From Nansenia antarctica (taxonomy: Eukaryota; Chordata; Actinopteri; Argentiniformes; Microstomatidae), in assembly GCA_963989245.1 (NCBI GenBank), contig OZ022352.1, forward strand, positions 12,319,311-12,383,310: DNA of 64,000 bases, read 5' to 3'. The stretch's first letter is position 1, and every line of letters begins with the position of its first letter. Made by a program: the position numbers and the translations under genes. The notes beneath the pieces are model-generated. The model had not been told where the DNA came from, searched no databases, and was given only the letters and a program-made list of their open reading frames with translations. Shown piece by piece: positions 47,201-56,200 of this stretch.

Positions 47201-50200
47201 ACCAGGGTAAGAACCAACTCCCTGACACTGTGGGTGATAGACCAGGGTAAGAACCAACTCCCTGACACTGTGGGTGATAGACCAGGGTAAGAACCTACTC
47301 CCTGACACTGTGGGTGATAGACCAGGGTAAGAACCTACTCCCTGACACTGTGGGTGATAGACCAGGGTAAGAACCAACTCCCTCACACTGTGGGTGATAG
47401 ACCAGGGTAAGAACCTACTCCCTGACACTGTGGGTGATAGACCAGGGTAAGAACCTACTCCCTGACACTGTGGGTGATAGACCAGGGTAAGAACCTACTC
47501 CCTGACACTGTGGGTGATAGACCAGGGTAAGAACCAACTCCCTCACACTGTGGGTGATAGACCAGGGTAAGAACCAACTCCCTCACACTGTGAGTGATAG
47601 ACCAGGGTAAGAACCTACTCCCTGACACTGTGGGTGATAGACCAGGGTAAGAACCAACTCCCTCACACTGTGGGTGATAGACCAGGGTAAGAACCAACTC
47701 CCTGACACTGTGGGTGATAGACCAGGGTAAGAACCAACTCCCTGACACTGTGGTTGATAGACCAGGGTAAGAACCTACTCCCTGACACTGTGGGTGATAG
47801 ACCAGGGTAAGAACCTACTCCCTGACACTGTGGTTGATAGACCAGGGTAAGAACCAACTCCCTCACACTGTGGGTGATAGACCAGGGTAAGAACCAACTC
47901 CCTGACACTGTGGGTGATAGACCAGGGTAAGAACCAACTCCCTCACACTGTGGGTGATAGACCAGGGTAAGAACCACTCCCTCACACTGGTCTTTACATG
48001 GTCCTGTTGAAGAAGAAAAGGCTCAATAGTTTTGAGTAAAGCCTGGTACACATATAAGGATTTTCAAAATCTAACCCTAACCCTAACACATGAAGATAAA
48101 AAATCATGGCTTGAACAGTTTTGATTGTATTGTGTGTGGTGTGCTCCGATATACGACCACATGCATAAAGATCTGTCCTCCGACAGTCTGGAGTCTCGTC
48201 CCCCAAGCCAGAAATCTCACGTGATCAGGGAAGTAGTACCCTGACTGACCTGTAGAGGCAACCATGTGCTACAGGGGAAATAAATTGCAGAAGAATGAAA
48301 AGAAGAAGACGCGTCAGTCAGCTCGCTTCTTGATTGGCTACATTTCATTCCACATCACAATCGGACTCGGGTGTTGTCAGTTTTGACCACACACAAGAGG
48401 ATTTTTGGTCGTAAATATTGAACACTATTAATATTTACAATTGTCGGCCCTCACCATTTTCCGAGCAGATTGTCGGGCGAAATGGACTCTTAACACACCT
48501 CACACCACAGGATAATCTTGTAGGATAATCTTTAGAGCCATACGATAATCAGGTGTTTGCTGTCCTTGGTCGGAAGGGGGGAAATCGGGCCAAAATCGGC
48601 CAGATTATCTTTATGTGTGTACCAGGCAAGTCTTGGTGCCTGAGATCAACCACAGCTCTGTTCTCTCTTCTGCAGGGCTGAAGAAGATTCTGGAGGTGGC
48701 AGGGACGGTGCCTGAGCTCTCCGAGGGACCGCCCCTCACAGACAACTCCCACATGAGCTGCTCCGTGCTGCTCAGCAAACTATACGATGATCTAAAGAGC
48801 GACGCAGAGAGGGAGAACTTCAACAAACTCTGCGAGGAATATGTCCAGTAATTTACTATTTTTTTGTCCTCTAGCTGCTAGTGTGCATTTTTTAAACAAC
48901 ATCCAATTATATTAATTGTGAGTCAACAGAAAAAAACATCATCTGGTCATGTGATCTCCTTCTCATGTGATGTTTTCCCTGACTGTTGTTGTTGTTCTGC
49001 GCAGGCAGCACTTTGGCCGCCCCGGGCTGGGGAGCAAGCTTCGGGCCATTCAGACTGTGTCAGTACTTCTGCAAGGACCCAGCGATGCGGGGAACAGGAC
49101 TCTGGAGATGTCAGGCATGATGGACGCCGTCATCTCCCTGTGTGCCTCTGAGGACGTGTGTCACCAGCAGGTGGCAGTAGAGGCTCTGATCCACGCCGCA
49201 GGCAAGGCCAAGAGAGCCACTTTTATCACCACCAACGGCGTGGCGCTGTTGAAAGACCTCTACAAGAGGAGTGAGAACGACAGGATACGCGTGCGAGCGC
49301 TAGTCGTGAGTGTTTAGATAAAGGCTCCCCGGCACATAGGGCTATGGCCCGTTTTGAATGAAAATGCTGGAACCAATAGAAACTTAATGTGTTTTGTGTG
49401 AGAAAACAATAGTTTGTGTGTGTGTGTTACAGGGTTTGTGTAAGCTTGGTTCAGCTGGCGGGACAGATTTCAGCATGAAGCAGTTTGCAGAGGGCTCCAC
49501 GCTGAAACTGGCCAAGCAGTGCAGGAAGTATGTCTTGTGTTCTTTCATTGGTTTGGTATTCCACATGTATCGGTTGTTGTTAAGGAAACAGTGTCATGAT
49601 GTACCACGTCCTCCTGTCCTAGGTGGCTGTGTAATGAGTCTCTTCCTCCAACCTCTCGCCGGTGGGCGATAGAGGGCCTGGCGTACCTGACCTTCGACGC
49701 TGACGTGAAGGAAGACTTGGTGGAGGACAAGAACGCCCTGCAGGCCATGTTTCAGCTAGTGAAGGTCCACAACTTTTCCTTAACATAGTTATTATATTAT
49801 ATTATACCTTAACATAGTTATTATATTATATTATACCTTAACATAGTTATTATATTATATTATACCTTAACATAGAACTAAATCATACATACGAAACCCT
49901 TGAAAGTTTGTGAATTTGAGAAAAAAATCAAGGTCTTAAAAGTTTTTGAAAATAGACATGGGTCATTGAAAGTGCTTGAATTCCCCCCTCCCTCTCTCTC
50001 TAAAAACATTACCGGTACCGTATATATATTCAAAAATGTTTTACTTAACTAGTAAATAAGTCTCTGTATTGCTTAACTTTACACATATTTCACAATATAT
50101 TGTTTTGCTGTGCTGTGGTAGAGAAGGCAAGAGACCATCTAGTGTTCACACATCCAAGCCTCTCTTTTTAATTGTTGTCTGTGAGCGGATAGTTCCTATT

Positions 50201-53200
50201 ATATAAATTCTCATCTAGATCTGTCTCAAACTATGCCGTGTTGGGTCCTTGAATTTGAGGGAATTGAGTCTTGAAAGTCCTTGAAAGGTGCTTGAATTTG
50301 ATGTTTCAGAAGGTGTGGGAGGAACCCTGATAGAACAAAATCATACAATATTAAATTGGTGTTAAGACAGTGATGGCATGGCTCTGTTGCTGTCTGCCCC
50401 TGCAGTCGGAGGATAAGACGGTGCTGTTTGCAGTGGGCTCCACCCTGGTCAACTGCACCAACAGCTACGACGTGGACAAGCCCGACCCTCAGATGGTGGA
50501 GCTGGCCAAGTACGCCAAGCAGCACGTCCCAGAGGAGCACCCCAAGGTACTGTTCTCACACTGCACTGCGACTTTATTCGGTTGTTAAGTCGTAACGTGT
50601 TTCCGGGTCCAACGTTGGCTGAGTGCGCTCTCTTCGAAATGCCGCAGTGCTGTGTCCCTTGTTGTATGAATAGATCAGAGTCTAAAATGGCAGCTGCTGG
50701 ACTGAAAAAATCAGGTGTAGTGCTGAGGCACACATATGTACATTTCAAGCCTGCAAACTGCGACACTTTAAATGAATGTGCAATAACACTATGTGCAATA
50801 TGACAACCCTAGTCGTCTATCTGTACAGTATAGTATAGTATAGTGGATAGTGTACATAGCCTTTATTTATGTAAACCAGCTCCTTCCCTTCTTGTGTTTT
50901 TTTTAACGTTTTTTTTTTCTTTCCTAACACCAGGGGAGCCACCCCTCCTAAATTTCGTTGTTTGGTACCTGTACTATAGCAATGACAATAAAGACCATTC
51001 ATTCATTCATTCATTCAAAAAACGATTGAACTGTCATTCTACCGCTTTAGTACACTGGTACGGGGAATTTTTTATTTATTTTTATTTATTTTTATTTGGA
51101 AATTGCTAAACGTCATCAGACTTAACAACCAAATAAACTCAACATTTCGCTGGGCTTCCAAAATGTTTTCCTAGAATTGCTTCACTGACTGATTGTGTGT
51201 GTCTGTCTGTCTGTCTGTCTGTGTCTATGTCTGTTTCTGGTGTGTGGTGTGTGTGTGTGTGTGTGTGTGTGTGTGACAGGACGCTGCTCCCTTTGTGGAG
51301 AAGAGGCTGGTGAAGCTGCTTGCGGCGGGTGTAGTATCTGCCATGGTGTGTATGGTCAAACAGGAGAGTCCTGCCCTGACGGAGTCCTGCAGAGAGTGTA
51401 TCGCCAGGTAGGTCCTGTCTCGGTGGACAGCAGCTCAGTGGTCTCAGTGATCAACCAGATCTACCGCCTCAGACCTACATCTCTTCTCTCGTTCCACTGC
51501 AGGGTTCGACAGTAACGCAGAACTTACTGTCACTGTAACAACAGAGGGTGCAGGCGCTAGGGATGGACGGTTTCCAATTATTGAAACCGAAAAACCGTCA
51601 GAGAGTAAAACCGGGGTTTTCCGGTTAACCGAAAAATACAAAAAAAAAACGCCAATTTCTAATAATTGAGCCCTACTGCTACAATACACTCTTGTCGAAC
51701 ACCATTAAAACACCGTAAGCACAGTCGCAACACAGCGTCTTCATTGAATGAACTGCTTTCTCAATATCTTGGTTCTTAGACAAAGTTTCAGCTGCTGCTC
51801 AATGTATTTAAATATTTGAATACTGCTCAATAATCACTGAAATATTAGACTTAGAATTATGCAGTGAACATACTTAAAGCTTTTCATAAAAACCACATGC
51901 CGCGAGACTGACTCGTCCTGAACTGTCGTAAGTCAATCAACAAAGAATGCCCCATCAAAATAAAAGTGCCCATGGTAGAGCTGTCAAAATAGAGCTTTCA
52001 AAATAAATGTACTAATACAGATAGAGATAAATACAGAACTACCTTTGCGTCACTAAGTGACCGCGTATCTTCTGAGACATGCGTTCTGTCATCACTTTCA
52101 GTAGCGCCTTCACACACAGTGGCGCTGTGCACAAACACTCTTGATCCGTATAGCTCTTGTTTTATTATATTGTGGTTTAGTAAATACTGCACTTGGAGTT
52201 ACATTCAATGCATGATTTGTGCTATAGAACATAAATAAAGTTTCATTGATTGATTGATATCAAATCAAATCACATTTTATTTCTATAGCGCATTTCTCAC
52301 AAAAGTGTGGTGCGCTTTACAGAGAGCAGCGAAAATGATCTTATTAAATGTAAGCGAGTAATTGTAAAAAAACTTTCCTATCTACCAATAACTGAAGGCA
52401 ACTATCTTTCCCATAGAGTGATTCGTTACCCTTAAATATAATCCCAATTAGATATTAATCCTCAGTTATTCTTCACAACTGACCAAACCTCTCACTCATT
52501 GCGCGGCAGATTCAGACTGTATCATTGTTATTTTCACACACGACAAACATGTGACATGTTCCAGTTTTATTCTTATTCTATTTTATTCTTAAAAAAATAA
52601 TTTAAAAAAATCCGGTTTCAGACGGTTTTGATAAAAAAACGTTTCTATTTTTATAAACCCCGGTTTTCGGTTTAACCGAAAAACCGTCCATCCCTAGCAG
52701 GCGCCAGACCAGACTAGATGATCGTGGAGTGAAGATATTATTAAAGCATACGCGATGCAACGGGTGATCGACAGGCGCGTACGCTTTAATAATATCTTCA
52801 CTCCACGATCATCTAGTCTGGTCTGGCGCCTGCGCCGTCTGTTGTTCTTCCTGCACACAGGTAAACATATCCAGGATCCAGCAGCGTCGTCGGGCTCGCG
52901 CAAACAAACCTGGCGAATGTTTTACTTGCTCCGGGGAAGCGGGCAAGCGTTACTGTCGAAGCCCTGCACTGTATCCATAATCTTATGTCATAATTGCTGT
53001 TATTCTGTACCACATTAATTAACATATTACAGTTCATTCTCTCAGTCTCCTTACTGCTTTTCTCTCCATGTGTGTCTCTTCTTTTCTTCTCTTCTTTTCC
53101 CTCTTTCTCTCTCTCCGTCTCCCAGGGTGTTCTTGGCTCTGGTGGATAGGCAGGAGGACAGGGGCACAGTGGTGGCATCAGGTGGAGGAAAAGTGAGAGA

Positions 53201-56200
53201 GCACCCCTATATCGATACTCCCCGTCTCCTACCCTCACTTGGGTTGGTTTGACCTCCCTCTTTAACCTCTGCCTTTGCTTCCTCAGGCTCTGCTTCCCCT
53301 GGTGGCGGAGAGCACGGACGTGGGGAAGATAAAGGCAGCACAGGCCCTGGCTAAGATCACCATCACAGCTAACCCTGAGATAGCCTTCCCTGGGGAGAGG
53401 GTATAAATATATATATATATTTAAGCAATATCACACGAGAGGGAGTGCTGTTATACTGAATATCAGCACGGCTGTGATTGGGTCGTAGGTACGAGTACCA
53501 AAGACGATCACAGCCGTGCTGATACAGCGCCATTTATTAGTTAACAGTAATAAGCGACAAAAGATTATGATTTGTTTGTTTATTTAATCATTTATTTTGG
53601 CTCCGGCAACAAAAAATTGTTCTGCAACTGAACTTCAACTGTACTGGTACAACTGCCTAGTAACCCGAACACAAACGTCCGCAGGCTAGCTACTTTGTAT
53701 TAACGGTCATTTAATAGAACACCTGTGTGGCGGAATGATACATATAAAAGTTAAAAGTCCCAGTGCTGTTATACTGTATATCGGCACTCATGGAATGCCT
53801 CTTGTCCAATCAAATAACTTGGTCGGAACTAACTGTTGTATAAATATATATATATATGACCATATCATCCATCCACAGATGAAAAATGCCTCTGTGTGAT
53901 CCTCCCATTGACCCGTTCTCATGTCTGTGTTGCAGATCTACGAGGTGGTGCGTCCCCTGGTCAGCCTGCTCACGCTGGACTGCACCCTGCTGCAGAACTT
54001 TGAGGCTCTGATGGCCCTCACCAACCTGGCTGGCATCAGCGAGAGGCTCAGGTCAGCCCAGGGAACATACTGTAGGATACAGGGCTCAGGTCAGCCCAGG
54101 GAACATACTGTAGGATACAGGGTTCCCACGGGTCCTTGAAATCCTTGAAAGTTTGTGAATTTGAGAAGAAGAAATCAAGGTCTTAAATGTTTTTGAAAAT
54201 AGACATGGGTCATTGAAAGTGCTTGAATTCCCCTCTCTCTCTCAATATATATATATATATATATATTTTAAAAGATATATATTCAAAAATGTTTTACTTA
54301 GCTCGTCAACTAATTCTGTCTCAAACTATGCCGTGTTGGGTCCTTGAATTTGAGGGAATTGAGTCTTGAAAGTCCTTGAAAGGAGCTTGAATTTGATGTT
54401 TCAGAAGGTGTGGGAACCCTGATAATAATATCCTTCTGCATGATCTCTATTATTGCTTACAACAAGGGCTGTTTTTGAATGCTTTGAATCTTTTCATCCT
54501 GGCGTGATCGCTGACAGGACTGTTTTGTGTAAAATAGTGTTGGTGGAATATTTACCCCGACCTACTACCCCCGACCTACTACCCGTGATCACTTAAAGGA
54601 GGGAAAGACGTATTCAAACAGGACCGTTGTCACAGTGAAGATGATAAGATGAAGATGACTTTATAAAGACGTTCAACTGACTGACTGAGCTCTGCTCCGT
54701 TGTCTCCTAGACAGAAGATCATCAAGGAGAAGGCGGTGCCCAAGGTGGAGGGCTACATGTTTGAGGAGCATGAGCTGGTCCGCGCCGCCGCCACGGAGTG
54801 CATGTGTAACCTGGTCCTGAGCACTGAGGTGAAGCACACACACATACACCCTCCATAAGTTTTGGGAAAAAGAAGATTGCTTTTCTTCTTTTTTGGGGGC
54901 TTTATACTCCAGTTTGGATTTGAAATCAAACACCATTTAGAAATGACTTGTTGTGTGAGTGTGTCAGAGACTACCATCTGCAGAATAGTTTGCTAAGAAG
55001 CCGCAGAGATCTGGAAAAAGACAGATAATTCTCATATACTAGAGTGATTATTATCATATACCAGAGTGCAAGAGGAACGTTCAGAGAAAAAGGATCTGCC
55101 CAAGAGGTATAGAATACCAACTTATCTGTGAAGCATGGGGGGGGGTCCGCGAGAGTACTGCAAGTGGGCCGCCAAATCATGGGCAAAATATTTTTTTATA
55201 ATAGTTTTCTTTTACAAAAACGTTTTAATTAAAAAAAGACAAGCATGGTACTGTATTTTTTTCTTTAAAACTTTAAAAAATGCATCATCAGTGTGCTACT
55301 ACTAGGCCTACTGCACTGTATGTATGACGATTGTATGATGATGCATATGAAAAATCTGCGCGTCCGTAAAATGTCTGTGTGGGCCGCAAACACTTTTGAG
55401 ATTTTTAAGTGGGCCTCGAGTCCAAAAAGGTTGGGAACCGCTGTTCTATACTTAACCTTACATACTTTACTATACCTTAGCTGTTTGATTTCAAATCCAA
55501 ACTTTGGAGTATAGAGCCAACACTGTCCCATTACTTAAGCAGGGCACTATATACAGTATATTATAATGCAACAAATGGCCAATATTTCAGGAGAAAGGCT
55601 ATGAGGTAAAGGTCTCTGACTGGCTGTGTCTGGGCGGTCCTCAGGTGCAGGAGCTGTTCGTGGCCACAGGGAACGACCGTCTGAAGCTGCTGGTGCTGTA
55701 CAGCGGAGAGGAGGACGAGAGACTGCGGAGGGCGGCGGGAGGAACCCTGGCCATTCTGACCTCCGAGCAGCCTCAGCTGTGCGCCCGCATCCCTGAGACG
55801 GTGAGCTCAGCGCTGTATACAGGGTTCCCGCGCTGGTCTTAAAAAGCCGTAAAGTCTAAAATCCAGCAATTCGATTTACAAGGCCTAAAAAGGGCCCACA
55901 TTTCAGTTATTAGGTAAAAATGAGATTAGCTTGTCCTGCAAGGAAAATTAGTCCGACCACATCTATTTACGCGGAAATTAACATTTACTTTTGAGTTATT
56001 ATGGGACTTATTTATTTTATATTAATTATCCTTCAGACTTTGTTGTCTGTATGGCAGTGAAATCCCTAATTTCATCACCTCGAAGATGACAAAAAGCTAT
56101 CATATGGTGTTGCGAATAGGTCTAAAATTCAATTCAAAGAGGTCAAAAAAGGTCTTAAATTTGACTTGTTGAAACTTGGAGGAACCCTGTGTATAGCACG

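Noticed and set aside
47012..47990. CRISPR-like array
   Set aside because: Regular 40-bp units with no distinct spacers; a eukaryotic minisatellite derived from an exon border.
47183..48051. Overlapping minus-strand frames of 60-100 codons
   Set aside because: They arise because the 40-bp unit lacks stops on that strand; no independent coding evidence.
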